From positions 62,001-126,000 of the forward strand of contig NZ_JAMZNK010000013.1 in the NCBI RefSeq assembly GCF_027980145.1: a stretch of DNA of 64,000 bases. The letters run 5' to 3'. This stretch comes from Flavobacterium azizsancarii. GTDB lineage: Bacteria; Bacteroidota; Bacteroidia; Flavobacteriales; Flavobacteriaceae. The notes below the pieces were generated by a model, which made no database searches, was not told the origin of the DNA, and saw only the letters and a program-made list of their open reading frames with translations. The translations under genes and the position numbers were made by a program. How positions within the stretch are numbered: position 1 is the stretch's first letter; each line of letters opens with the position of its first letter. This document shows, one piece after another, positions 8,440-17,868 of the stretch.

Positions 8440-10749
8440 TTATATACTCTCGCTCAATATAGCGTATACCAATTCCTTAGTAGGTTTTTGATTTTTTAGT
8501 TTTGCCCTAACATCATCAAAAGTCACTTTAAAATCACAACCCAGTTTATAATCTCCACAACCATAAGCCGTTTTTCCTTTCATGATCGTTCCTTTTTTAC
8601 ATTTTGGGCACGTTAAGGCATCAGAATCTGTTGTTGCGACAGGTTTGGCTTTTAGAGCTGTTTTTTTGACTTCTAATTTTAGTTTGTAGTTTTCTTCAAA
8701 ACGAATCAAGCCTTCAACAATTCCTTCATCGGTTTTGAAACCTTTTATGTTTACGGTTGATCCTTTTTGAACCAATCTTAAATATTGGTTTTCGGATATT
8801 TTTTTCTCTGCAAAAGTATTCGGTAGTAAAAAATCACAACCTGCTTTATAGTTTCCACATCCGTAGGCTGATTTTCCTTTTATAAGAGTTGCTTTCTGGC
8901 ACTTCGGACAAGTTTCAGCCAGAATTCCTGCAGCTTTCTTTTTTTCAACTTTCACTACTTCTTTTTGAGTAGCGGCAGCATGCGAAATATTAGCATGTCG
9001 GGTTTCGCTTCGTACTTCGGTAACCAAAGCCTCGACCATTCGCTTCATGTTTTTGATAAACGCTCCAGCGGTAAAAGTGCCTTTTTCGATATCTTTAAGC
9101 TGCTTCTCCCAGGAACCTGTCAATTCAGCCGATTTGATCAATTCATTCTGAATCGTATCAATAAGCTGAATCCCTGTTGGTGTTGGTAAAACCTGTTTTT
9201 TATTTCGAACAATGTACTGACGTTTAAAAAGTGTTTCGATAATATTCGCACGTGTAGACGGACGACCAATACCATTTTCTTTCATCAATTCTCGCAAATC
9301 TTCGTCATCTACTTGTTTTCCTGCAGTTTCCATGGCACGCAGTAAAGTTGCCTCCGTAAACTGATTGGGTGGTTTGGTCTCTTTTTCTAAAAACGAAGGT
9401 TCGTGCGGACCTTTTTCTCCCACAACAAAACTCGGTAACAAATCGGCTTCTTTTTCTTTGGCATTCGGGTCTTCAAAAACAACACGGAATCCTTTTTTTA
9501 GGATTTCTTTTCCGGTGGTTTTAAAGTGTACTTCGGCTGCTTTTCCAATTACTGTAGTATTGGCCACCAGACAATCATCATAAAAAACGGCAATAAAACG
9601 TCTTGTAATAATATCGTAAACCTGCTGCTGATTGTATTGTAAATTACTTTCTATTCCGGTTGGAATAATAGCATGGTGATCCGTAACTTTTTTATCGTTG
9701 AAAACCTTAGGTGATTTTTTAATCTTTTTTTCTAAAAGAGGTTGCGCTAATTCGGCGTATTTGGTTAATTTTTGCAAAATTCCCGGTACTTTCGGATAAA
9801 TGTCATTGGGTAGAAAAGTCGTATCAACTCTGGGATACGTCACTACTTTTTGCTCGTACAAAGTCTGCACGATTTTAAGCGTTTCATCTGCCGAAAACCC
9901 AAACTTGGTATTGCAATATACTTGTAAACCCGTTAAATCAAATAGTTTAGGCGCAAACTCATTTCCGTTCTTTTTCTCGACCGAAACAATTTCGAATTCG
10001 CTTTCTTTGACTTTATTGGCTAATAATTCTCCATCTTCTTTTTTCAGGAAACGACCATCTTCATAACTAAAAAGGGTTTCTCTGTATAGAGTCTGTAATT
10101 CCCAATAGGGTTGAGGTTTAAAATTTTCAATTTCTTTCCAGCGATCTACAACCATTGCCAATGTGGGCGTTTGTACACGGCCAATAGACAAAACTTGTTT
10201 GTATCCACCATGTTTTACGGTGTATAATCGTGTGGCATTCATACCCAATAACCAGTCGCCAATGGCTCTTGAAAATCCGGCGTAGAATAAATTATCGTAG
10301 TTTTCAGAGGGTTTTAAGTTTTCGAAACCTTCTTTTATCGCTTCGGTTGTTAAGGACGAAATCCATAAACGCTGTACTTCGCCTTTGTAATTGGCTTCGT
10401 TCATAACCCAACGCTGAATCAGTTCTCCTTCTTGCCCGGCATCCCCGCAGTTAATGACCAACTCGGCTTTGTCGAATAAGCTTTTTACAATTTTGAACTG
10501 TTTTTGGATTCCTGAATTCTGAACTACTTTGGTTTCGAATTTCTCCGGAAGCATAGGTAAGTTGTTCAAATCCCAGCTTTTCCAGTGCGGTTTATAGTCG
10601 TTTGGTTCTTTTAAGGTACATAAATGCCCAAATGTGTAGGTCACCGCATAACCGTTTCCTTCAAAATATCCATCATGTTTGGTATTGGCTCCCAAAACGG
10701 ATGCGATTTCGCGTGCTACACTTGGTTTTTCAGCAATACAGACCTTCAT
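8440..10749 (-). CDS. topB: DNA topoisomerase III
   Basis: Type IA topoisomerase of 769 residues that cuts and passes single DNA strands and resolves recombination and replication intermediates. The N-terminal TOPRIM domain has Glu7 in CIAEKPS and the acidic cluster CGDAGQEGE (101-109). The catalytic tyrosine is Tyr305 in KVVTYPRVDTTFLP. The helix RPSTRANIIETLFKRQYI is conserved in domain I. The C-terminus carries two four-cysteine zinc-ribbon-like repeats (TCPKCQKATLIKGKSAYGCG and a close copy near residue 710), as in many Bacteroidota TopB proteins. It is full length and monocistronic, with palindromic repeats on both sides. Confidence 0.95.
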   Translation of the reverse strand: MKVCIAEKPSVAREIASVLGANTKHDGYFEGNGYAVTYTFGHLCTLKEPNDYKPHWKSWDLNNLPMLPEKFETKVVQNSGIQKQFKIVKSLFDKAELVINCGDAGQEGELIQRWVMNEANYKGEVQRLWISSLTTEAIKEGFENLKPSENYDNLFYAGFSRAIGDWLLGMNATRLYTVKHGGYKQVLSIGRVQTPTLAMVVDRWKEIENFKPQPYWELQTLYRETLFSYEDGRFLKKEDGELLANKVKESEFEIVSVEKKNGNEFAPKLFDLTGLQVYCNTKFGFSADETLKIVQTLYEQKVVTYPRVDTTFLPNDIYPKVPGILQKLTKYAELAQPLLEKKIKKSPKVFNDKKVTDHHAIIPTGIESNLQYNQQQVYDIITRRFIAVFYDDCLVANTTVIGKAAEVHFKTTGKEILKKGFRVVFEDPNAKEKEADLLPSFVVGEKGPHEPSFLEKETKPPNQFTEATLLRAMETAGKQVDDEDLRELMKENGIGRPSTRANIIETLFKRQYIVRNKKQVLPTPTGIQLIDTIQNELIKSAELTGSWEKQLKDIEKGTFTAGAFIKNMKRMVEALVTEVRSETRHANISHAAATQKEVVKVEKKKAAGILAETCPKCQKATLIKGKSAYGCGNYKAGCDFLLPNTFAEKKISENQYLRLVQKGSTVNIKGFKTDEGIVEGLIRFEENYKLKLEVKKTALKAKPVATTDSDALTCPKCKKGTIMKGKTAYGCGDYKLGCDFKVTFDDVRAKLKNQKPTKELVYAILSESI

Positions 10750-11074
10750 TTTTCTCCTTCTTATTTGAATGCGAAATTAGGGATTTAGAAATTGGTATTG
10801 AAATTATATAGGGACAAAGTGGCAAACAGGCAAAGGGACAAAGGTTTTTTTAATCGCGCAATCCTGATAGTTATCGGGAGCAAAGACGCAATTTTTTTTC
10901 TTTATTTCACGCAGATCGTGCAGATTAAGGCAGATTTAAATTTGATTATATAAATCTGCGAGCATGTGCTTCAATCTTTTTAAATCTGCGTGAAAGAAAA
11001 CTTTAATCTGTATAATCTGTGTGAAGTGATTTTTTTTCAATCTTGCCAAAAGGAATATTTCTTTGAGTATTTGT
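10750..11074. repeat. Intergenic region with CGCAGAT-type palindrome
   Basis: 325 bases without a gene. Positions 10907-10997 form an inverted repeat with arms TTTCACGCAGATCG and AAATCTGCGTGAAA and internal CAGATT/AATCTG copies. A closely similar element lies at 12297-12388. A degenerate GGGACAAAG-type repeat precedes it at 10810-10845. Confidence 0.65.
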
Positions 11075-11970
11075 TTATTCTTCTAAAATATATTCAAAAT
11101 TGCCATATGCCGGGATTGTTAGAATTCCATTTTTGTTCATTTCGTTTGTCGATTGTGTATAAATGAAATGATACCGCCAAATAAAAAATTCTTCAAAAGA
11201 GATCTCTTTGTTGTAACCTAATTTTACATAGGTCTTTTTGCTGATTTCGTAATATTATTTTCGATCGAGGCAGTTTTCAGATTGTTTCTGTTATTGCCAT
11301 AAACACTGATATATTTATTATCAATTTCCTTCGTTTGATTACCGTAAATTCCAAAAGATTCAATTTGCGAATTTGTATTTTCGCTGATTCTGAAATAATA
11401 ATGGTTTCCATTTCTTAAAGGCCTGTTGTTTTGTTTAAGAAATTCTTTTTCTACATTATTAATTTGCCAGGAATCCAGTAAGACATCACTTAAAATAAGA
11501 AAGGACCATTTTTCAAAACTTTCAGTTTTTGAAATTGCCGTTTTTTCGAATAACGATTTTATTTCCGGTAATTTTTTAAAGATTGATTTAGTTATTTTTT
11601 TTGAAATTGGTTTTGCATATTTATAAAGTAACTCTCCGTCTTTTGCATCAGAAATAAAAACGGTGGGTTTGTATTGATTATTGATCTTATGAAGCCAATT
11701 TTTAGATTCTAAAAAGGCGATTAACTTTGACATTTTTTCATCATCAAACTTTGCGAAATCTTGAAAATTGTTTAGGGAGAAACCTTTATGAAGCGCAAAT
11801 AAAAGCTTATCTAAACTATCTTTTTGTACTTCAAAATCAGGAAAATTGTCTCCTCTCGAAATCATAGATTCTTCAATTTTTATTTTGAAAATTCCATCAA
11901 TCTTATTTTGAGATTTTACCTGTTTTGTAAATATTAGAAAAATCAGGATCAATAAGTTTTTTACTTTCAT
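11075..11970 (-). pseudogene. Secreted hypothetical protein, broken by a single-base frameshift
   Basis: The first frame (start codon at 11970, MKVKNLLILIFLIF signal peptide) runs to a stop at 11224. The last ~50 residues then read SAKRPM, unlike the rest. In the neighbouring frame a protein-like tail (YYEISKKTYVKLGYNKEI, then SFEEFFIWRYHF) continues to a stop at 11075-11077. Inserting one T near 11254 (AATAAT-ATTACG to AATAATTATTACG) joins the frames without a stop. The total span is one base short of a multiple of three. Function is not recognised; an alternative start at 11991 is less likely. It may be a true pseudogene or a base-call error. Confidence 0.7.
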
Positions 11971-11991
11971 TAGTTTATTTGTTTTTACCAC

Positions 11992-12449
11992 TAAGGCACT
12001 TTTTTTTATATTACGATCTCGAATCTCGATGGCTATCGGGATCAGAGACGCAAATATTCTTTATATTTTTTTTGAATTGGAGTTTTGGGATGCAATTGGA
12101 AGTGGTGGGATTAAAAGATATTGAAAATTAATCATGCAAAGGCTCGAAGGCGCAAAGTTTTCAAGCAGTTTTGTTAATCTTGCCGAAACTTAATTTTTTT
12201 CTGTGTTAAAATTTTGAACTTTGCGCCAAATTCTCAGATTACTAAGTTTAATATGCTTAAAATTTAATCGCCCAGAGTTGCAAAGTTTTTTGTTTTCGCG
12301 CAGATCGTGCAAATTAAGTCATATCTAATTTTGATTCTATAAATCTGCGACCATCTGCTTAAATATTTTTTTAAATCTGCGTGAAACAAAAAAATCACTT
12401 CAATCCTTTTAATCAGTGGCTTTAAATAAAACTTTACGCGAAATGTATT
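11992..12449. repeat. Repeat-rich intergenic region
   Basis: 458 bases without a gene. It holds a fragment of an ACCACTAAGGCAC-type repeat at 11988, GGCGCAAAGTTTTC / GAACTTTGCGCC inverted arms (about 12147-12225), and a CGCAGAT-type palindrome at 12297-12388 that closely resembles 10907-10997. No ORF of credible quality was seen. Confidence 0.65.
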
Positions 12450-13529
12450 TTAAATCTTCTTTCTCCTATCCGTAAGATATTTTCGAATAGGGATATCGTA
12501 GAAAATCATTGTCAAATAGGCAACACCTAATAAAAGCAATGTTCCAATAAACATAATCAAAGCCAGTTGACCTGTTTCAGGTTTATATTTGGTGTAATAG
12601 TTGGCAAATATCCACATGGCTGCGTAATGCGTCATGTATAACGGATACGATATTTTTCCGAAGAAGATACATAGTTTTCTGAATACGGGCTTTAGAGTTG
12701 CTCCGGCGCCTAATACGATCAGTAATGGAAAATAGAGTAGTACTACAAAAGGTTCTGTTTGCCAATTGAAATCTGAAAAAGGGATAAAGAACGTTAAAAG
12801 CAATAATACAGATAAACCGATAAACCCCAGTTTTGATTTAATAATCCAATTGGAGCGGTAGATGAGCATTCCTGCTAAAAACGAGTACGAAATACGGGCA
12901 CAGCCATCCCAAAAGGTTTCTCCGCTCCATCCGCCCATTAGGGAACCTCCCGCACGATGACTGACAAAACATATTCCTGCTGCTGCAAAAAGGGTTAATA
13001 TAAAAAGGGAACGACGGCTTAGTTTGTATAGAAAAAGGGCATAAAAAATATTAGCCACATATTCCCAAAACAAGGACCAGCCAGGCGCATTTAAACCAAA
13101 TAAATTGAAATAACGATCTGCCATTGCCGGAAACGGAATTAGAAAAACCGAAGCCAGAAAGATCAATATCACTTTGCCGGTTTCGTAGGCTTCAGGATGT
13201 CCGCCAAACGGGTCAAATAAAAAAGTCAACAAACCCAATACAGAGCCAAAAACAACCAAAGGATGTAATCTGATTAATCTTAATTTAAAGAAGTCGGTAA
13301 GTTTCATTTTGTCAATACGGTCATTGTAAGCGTAAGCAATAACAAATCCCGAGAGACAAAAGAAAAAGTCAACTGCGAGGAAACCGTGGGCGATAAAATT
13401 TTCTTTGGGAGGATAAACGATTTCCATAAAATGAAAAAAGACAATTGCCAAAGCGGCTACTCCTCTTAATCCGTCCAGGATTTCAAAATGTTGTTTTGGT
13501 TTTAATGTTTCGGTAGTGGTTTGGGGCAT
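12450..13529 (-). CDS. Acyltransferase 3 family membrane protein (OafA/YrhL type)
   Basis: Integral membrane O-acyltransferase of 359 residues with ~10 hydrophobic segments. The N-terminal signature HFEILDGLRGVAALAIVFFH contains the conserved Arg and His of the family, and a second block reads FFFCLSGFVIAY. These enzymes move acetyl or similar groups onto surface glycans, peptidoglycan or small molecules (family knowledge). The acceptor is unknown here, and no glycan biosynthesis genes lie nearby. Length is normal for a stand-alone domain without an SGNH extension. It is the most upstream gene of a minus-strand run of unknown genes, with no close coupling. Confidence 0.88.
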   Translation of the reverse strand: MPQTTTETLKPKQHFEILDGLRGVAALAIVFFHFMEIVYPPKENFIAHGFLAVDFFFCLSGFVIAYAYNDRIDKMKLTDFFKLRLIRLHPLVVFGSVLGLLTFLFDPFGGHPEAYETGKVILIFLASVFLIPFPAMADRYFNLFGLNAPGWSLFWEYVANIFYALFLYKLSRRSLFILTLFAAAGICFVSHRAGGSLMGGWSGETFWDGCARISYSFLAGMLIYRSNWIIKSKLGFIGLSVLLLLTFFIPFSDFNWQTEPFVVLLYFPLLIVLGAGATLKPVFRKLCIFFGKISYPLYMTHYAAMWIFANYYTKYKPETGQLALIMFIGTLLLLGVAYLTMIFYDIPIRKYLTDRRKKI

Positions 13530-13569
13530 GTTTTTTGGCTTTTATTGATAGTGTGTCTTATAAAATATA

Positions 13570-14205
13570 CTATAATCGTTTTTCGTACTTAATGTCCGTA
13601 ATTTTCCCACTACTGTCATAAGTGGTTTCTTTTTTTTCTATTTCTGAGGTATAATCAATCTCTTGGCGTAAGGTTCCATCAGAGAAATTGTATTTCCAAA
13701 TTCCTATTTCTTTTGAGTCGTTTGAGTAAGTTCCTTCAACTACCAAAATTTCATTTTTAGAAAAAACACTGAACTTACCAATTTGATTATTATGTAGATA
13801 ATTCTCTTTGGATTTTATTTTTCCGTTTTCCCAATAAACAATTACTTCACCTTCCTTTTTTCCATTGATATAGTCTGTTTCAGAAATTAGTGTTCCGTTT
13901 TCATAATAATATTTTTGCAAAGCTTTCTTCCCATTTATATAGTTTAGGGTTTTCAGTATTTTTCCACTGTCGTAAAATTCTTTCCAAACACCTATTTCTC
14001 GATTATTTTCAAAATTCCCTGTTATTACCAGCATACCATTTTTTGTATATGAGTTCCATAAACCCTCTTTAGTGCCTTTGTCAGACATGAAACCTTTAAC
14101 TTTAATTGCCGAACTGTTCTCATAATATTCTTTATAAACTGTAATACTTTTATTTTGAGCAAAAAGAGATGAAAAGTTAAAGAGAAGGAACAATAGTATT
14201 TTCAT
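13570..14205 (-). CDS. MORN-variant repeat secreted protein (YwqK-like)
   Basis: The start chosen is the ATG at 14205 (MKILLFLLFNF), which gives a clean signal peptide ending LFAQ; the longer frame adds 15 non-signal residues. The mature protein is a chain of ~22-residue repeats of the form GxW..Y..NG.l...G.y..g: KEGLWNSYTKNGML, EIGVWKEFYDSGKI, KEGEVIVYWENGKI, EIGIWKYNFSDGTL. This is the MORN_2 pattern seen in proteins annotated as YwqK-family antitoxins and in many Bacteroidota exported proteins. Function is unknown; the toxin-antitoxin label should not be taken literally. Probably periplasmic. Confidence 0.75.
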   Translation of the reverse strand: MKILLFLLFNFSSLFAQNKSITVYKEYYENSSAIKVKGFMSDKGTKEGLWNSYTKNGMLVITGNFENNREIGVWKEFYDSGKILKTLNYINGKKALQKYYYENGTLISETDYINGKKEGEVIVYWENGKIKSKENYLHNNQIGKFSVFSKNEILVVEGTYSNDSKEIGIWKYNFSDGTLRQEIDYTSEIEKKETTYDSSGKITDIKYEKRL

Positions 14206-14384
14206 TTGTATATTTTTAAAATTATAGTTTTTTTTTAGATAATAAAACATATAATCCGTTTTGACAAAGATTGGTTTTTTCCGGTTACAAAAAAGTGCAA
14301 TAATTTTTGTAGCTTTTTTATTTAGTGTTTTATTCTTGAGTATTTTTTAAATTCAGCTGAGCCAATGTTGTATGTTAGGTATTT

Positions 14385-15029
14385 TTAACAAGGATACCAC
14401 CAATGCATAAAATATAATTTTCCATTTTTAATAAATAAATTTATGTATCCGTAATAAATATTATTTTCGTCCTCTCTTAACTGAATTACTTGTAGTTTTC
14501 CTTCTTTATATACATCCATATTTCCGATGCTTTTTGTTGCATTCGGAAATATTTTTTGTAAGTCACTTATTGGTATAGACGAGTTTAATTTGATTCCTTT
14601 AAACAAAATAAAATTATTTTCTGTAAATCTAAATTTATCAACGGCTACTTTGTCTTTTGTGTTTTCAAATCGTGAACCATCTTTATACAGATATTTATCT
14701 TCCATATCTGAACTTCCATCTTTGTTTTCGAAAATAGAAAAGCAAGGTCCCTCTTCTGATATTAATTTAATGCTGTCTGCTTTTCCAAATACTTCTTCAA
14801 ATTCACTTATAGAAAAATATCTTTTTAATTTTCCGTTAAAAAGAATATCTTCTTCTTTCATAACTTCATTTAGGAAATCTTTAATAACAGTACTGTCGGA
14901 TTTAATTTTAGTCTCATAAATTGTTTTTTTTACCTCTTTTGGATGGCCTGATTTTTCAACTGTTTTTGTATTCTTGTTATTACAAGAAAGACAGAATACT
15001 AAAATTGATATAAGAACAAGTGTTTTCAT
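14385..15029 (-). CDS. Lipoprotein of unknown function
   Basis: 214 residues. The leader MKTLVLISILVFCLSCNN ends in a lipobox with Cys16, so the protein is a lipoprotein. The mature part is charged and mixed alpha/beta, with FSISEFEEVFGKADSIKL followed later by ISDLQKIFPNATKSIG. These two segments have a similar shape and may be two copies of one subdomain. It ends in aromatic FMHWWYPC. No family was recognised. It lies in a run of minus-strand exported proteins with 100-200 base spacing, so it is probably transcribed separately. Confidence 0.65.
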   Translation of the reverse strand: MKTLVLISILVFCLSCNNKNTKTVEKSGHPKEVKKTIYETKIKSDSTVIKDFLNEVMKEEDILFNGKLKRYFSISEFEEVFGKADSIKLISEEGPCFSIFENKDGSSDMEDKYLYKDGSRFENTKDKVAVDKFRFTENNFILFKGIKLNSSIPISDLQKIFPNATKSIGNMDVYKEGKLQVIQLREDENNIYYGYINLFIKNGKLYFMHWWYPC

Positions 15030-15130
15030 TTTGGTACTTTTTTTTTAAGCTGATGTACAGATTTTTAAATGTTTTTCTGTGGTCGGGAATTTATACAAAA
15101 GTTGCTATGTTACAGGCAAGCAATCTTTTA

Positions 15131-15783
15131 TTATTTGGTAAAAAAATTGTCCCAAAGATCTTTTTGTTTTTTGTCACTGGTGTAAGGTTCTTTAAATTTC
15201 AATTTCAGTCCTTCAATTTCATTGATCGAATTTTCGTAATACTCAAAAGTCAGTTTTCCGTTTTCATAAGTATTTTGCTCGTGAGCCAGGATAATTTGTT
15301 TTATTGGAACTAACTTCTCGCTACGCCACTCATAAAGTGTTTTGGATTGATCCATATACCAGCTGCCTTCGTATGTTTCTTCGATTTGCTTTTTTTGTTT
15401 TTTTACTTCATAGTCAGTTGAAAACGAACCTGCATATTTGATCGTATTAGTTTTGTCTGAATAATAATAAATTTCTTTCCACGAGTTGCCATTCATGTTA
15501 CTGGATGACGAAGTTACTATTTACCCACTAATAATTGCCTCGATAAGCTGTCTTTTTCGATTACATTTTTACCATAATAAAATGCGGAAGTGTCAGCTTT
15601 AGCTAATGCTAAAACACTCGGTAATAATTTATTAAGAATTTGCTTTGTTGTCTTTGTACTGTCATTTTTGTCTTGCAAAAAACTATCATTAGAGATTATT
15701 GCAACATTCTTTTTTTGTTTGTCAAGGTTATTACAAGCACAAAAAGCCAAAAGTAAAATGGTTGTAAGTATATAATGTCTCAT
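15131..15783 (-). pseudogene. Lipoprotein gene split by a single-base deletion
   Basis: The upstream part (start at 15783, MRHYILTTILLLAFCACNN) is a lipoprotein leader followed by ~65 residues ending LLVGK and a stop at 15517. In the next frame the protein continues as IVTSSSSNMNGNSWKEIYYY to a stop at 15131, with an acidic, aromatic-rich tail. One extra A in the AAA run at 15520-15523 (GGTAAATAG to GGTAAAATAG) restores a single frame of about 217 codons. The total span is exactly one base short of a multiple of three. Function is unknown. The two halves should not be annotated as separate genes. Confidence 0.72.
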
Positions 15784-15935
15784 TGTGTTTGTATATAATG
15801 ATTTAGGTACTTTGCGATCAGTCAAAAAATTGAAGTATAAAGCCAATATTGTTACTAAAGTTCAATTGAAAAAGGGTTGTTAAATTTTAAACTTCAGTCT
15901 GTTTGATACAAAAACTCGTTTTGTAAGCAGTTTTT

Positions 15936-16373
15936 TTATTGAACTTGTATTTTGTTAATTCTTTTTCTGAACAATAAAAATTGTATTGTGGTAAGCAACA
16001 AACCAATTGTTGAAAAAATGGCAAGCGTTGTCAAAATAGTAAAATTATGTAAGCGAATATCAATCAATACATTACTAATGATAAGGATAAAACAAAATAG
16101 TGGTATTCCTAAAAATGTTGAAAGTGACAGATAGAAATTATTTCTAATCTTTTCTACCAAATTTAGAAGAAGTACAAAAGAAGAAATAGCCATCGCAATA
16201 AAATATATAAATGCAAATCCCATATTTAATAACAGTTCTAAAATCTGGATCAATTTTTCGAATAAATTTCCATCCACCGTTTTTGTTGCTGCAATCACCA
16301 TATTATAGATAAAAAATAATGCAACGCTTATCAGGAAATTAATTATCCAAAACTTAAATACAATTTTTTTCAT
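15936..16373 (-). CDS. Four-helix membrane protein, unknown function
   Basis: 145 residues with four clear transmembrane segments (about 9-28, 44-68, 82-104 and 112-135) and a basic C-terminus FLLFRKRINKIQVQ. No family was recognised. It ends 18 bases after the start of the lipoprotein gene at 16392-17114 in transcription order, so the two may be co-transcribed, with this gene second. Confidence 0.6.
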   Translation of the reverse strand: MKKIVFKFWIINFLISVALFFIYNMVIAATKTVDGNLFEKLIQILELLLNMGFAFIYFIAMAISSFVLLLNLVEKIRNNFYLSLSTFLGIPLFCFILIISNVLIDIRLHNFTILTTLAIFSTIGLLLTTIQFLLFRKRINKIQVQ

Positions 16374-16391
16374 TTTTTGTGAAGGTAGTTT

Positions 16392-17114
16392 TTAGTCCAT
16401 TTTTTCGTCAAGATAAACAAAATCTCCTGTTTTCATTTTACCAAAAACTTCGGCTTTTAATAAAGGGTTGATGATGAACAAATAACCAACATAGTGTGGT
16501 TCTTTCTCTCCCGATGCAATCGTTTTATTCTCTTTATGAATTACTATTTTCATAGTTGTGCTTTCATCATCAAAAGCAGACACAAACCTTATAATTTTGT
16601 TTTTAGTGGTCCACTCATATATTGTAAAAGTTTCATTCCAATTATTCTTCAATTTTTTAGGCTTGCCATATTTTTTGACTAATTTGGTAATTAATCCATC
16701 ACATTGTTTTGACGTAATTTCATCAGCAACAGCATTTATTACTTTTATTGTACCATTTATTGTTGTGGCTACATTAACCTTCTGGAACTGCTGATTTTCA
16801 AATACTGCCATTGTATCAATTGAGGTTGAACTTTTTTGACAATACTCTAAACCAATTGCTTTTTTATTTTCTGAATATTCATTTATATAAGTAGTGTCTT
16901 TTGCGACCAATTGAGAATGTACCGTTCCTTTTATTTCATAATAACCGTTATATTCTTTACTCTTGTTTTTCTCAGGATATAAGTCTAATATCTTGGTATC
17001 AAAATCAAAGCTTTCTAAGTTTAAAGGTTCTTCTCCAATGGGTTTGGTCTGTCCATAACAACTTGTAAACATTGCAGTGCTTAATAAAAGAAGTATTGTA
17101 ATAATATTTTTCAT
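16392..17114 (-). CDS. Lipoprotein of unknown function
   Basis: 240 residues. The leader MKNIITILLLLSTAMFTSCYGQ has lipobox Cys19. The middle contains CDGLITKLVKKYGKPKK, a helix-turn like that in proteins that compare a stored value with a computed one, followed by a beta segment NETFTIYEWTTKNKIIRF. No domain could be assigned. It lies 18 bases upstream of a small four-helix membrane protein on the same strand, which suggests a two-gene unit. Confidence 0.6.
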   Translation of the reverse strand: MKNIITILLLLSTAMFTSCYGQTKPIGEEPLNLESFDFDTKILDLYPEKNKSKEYNGYYEIKGTVHSQLVAKDTTYINEYSENKKAIGLEYCQKSSTSIDTMAVFENQQFQKVNVATTINGTIKVINAVADEITSKQCDGLITKLVKKYGKPKKLKNNWNETFTIYEWTTKNKIIRFVSAFDDESTTMKIVIHKENKTIASGEKEPHYVGYLFIINPLLKAEVFGKMKTGDFVYLDEKMD

Positions 17115-17222
17115 TTCTGGTTTATGTTTATTTTATTACGGTCGTTCATAAAATTATTGTTAATTTATATGTATGCAAAACAAAGTCTCCCGTTTACACA
17201 AAGATTGATTTTTTCCTGTTAT

Positions 17223-17258
17223 AAAAAAGCCACAAAAAGTTTTTCTTGTGGCTTTTTT
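17223..17258 (-). terminator. Strong hairpin terminator
   Basis: The stem AAAAAAGCCACAA / TTGTGGCTTTTTT (17223-17235 and 17246-17258) has T-runs on both strands. It lies 24 bases beyond the stop of the 17282-17710 gene and terminates it. Confidence 0.8.
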
Positions 17259-17281
17259 TTACTGATGACAAATTGAATTAT

Positions 17282-17710
17282 TTATACTTTAAAAACATCG
17301 ATTCTTTCCATCCAGTCAATTCCTGATTCTAAAAACTGAAGTTTTGTTTTTACTATTTTGTCACTTTTGTCTCTTGGATTTTTGGTTATGAATCTTGCCA
17401 TTGATTTATTAAAATCCAGCGTATATTTTTCATCAAAATCTTCATTTTTGTTAGAAGAAAAAGTAATCATATTATCTTTTGCACTCCATTTTCCCTTTCC
17501 GTATTTATTGACTTCCGGTGGAGTTCCGCCCTGCATTTTCGAATACGAATGAAATTCGAATGTTCCGTCCTGATTTAAGGTCAGTTTATATTCTATGATA
17601 TGTTTTCCTTCTTCGTCTAGTGAACGCGTATAATTGCCAGCGAAATTGTTCGATTGTGCGAATATTGTTAGATTGAAAATTAAAAATAAGGTTGTTAGTA
17701 ATAGTCTCAT
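17282..17710 (-). CDS. Small secreted protein (lipocalin-like shape)
   Basis: The start at 17710 (MRLLLTTLFLIFNLTIFAQ) gives a signal peptide; the longer frame adds 12 non-signal residues. The mature ~123 residues run FAGNYTRSLDEEGKHIIEYKL, DGTFEFHSYSK, GKGKWSAKDNMITFSS. This pattern of alternating strands resembles lipocalin-like or copper-resistance NlpE-N-like small barrels that begin with GxY/GxW. Function is unknown. It is monocistronic with a clear terminator. Confidence 0.65.
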   Translation of the reverse strand: MRLLLTTLFLIFNLTIFAQSNNFAGNYTRSLDEEGKHIIEYKLTLNQDGTFEFHSYSKMQGGTPPEVNKYGKGKWSAKDNMITFSSNKNEDFDEKYTLDFNKSMARFITKNPRDKSDKIVKTKLQFLESGIDWMERIDVFKV

Positions 17711-17868
17711 TAGTTTGGTTTTTTGTTGGTTAAAAAAAAGAATCAAAAGGTTTTATCAAAAGTAATTGGTTTGAATTTAAGTTCATTACGTGAAGCCGTA
17801 AAAAAATGTCTATTAATTACCCTAGTTTTGAAATTAGCAAAAATGCGAACTAATTAACCTCAAAACCT

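Noticed and set aside
13570..14205. YwqK-like protein as an antitoxin with a neighbouring toxin.
   Set aside because: It has a signal peptide and no partner gene is close; the MORN-variant repeat alone does not imply a toxin-antitoxin role.
14527..14919. 130-codon plus-strand frame.
   Set aside because: Antisense to the lipoprotein gene 14385-15029, whose lipobox and codon use are convincing.
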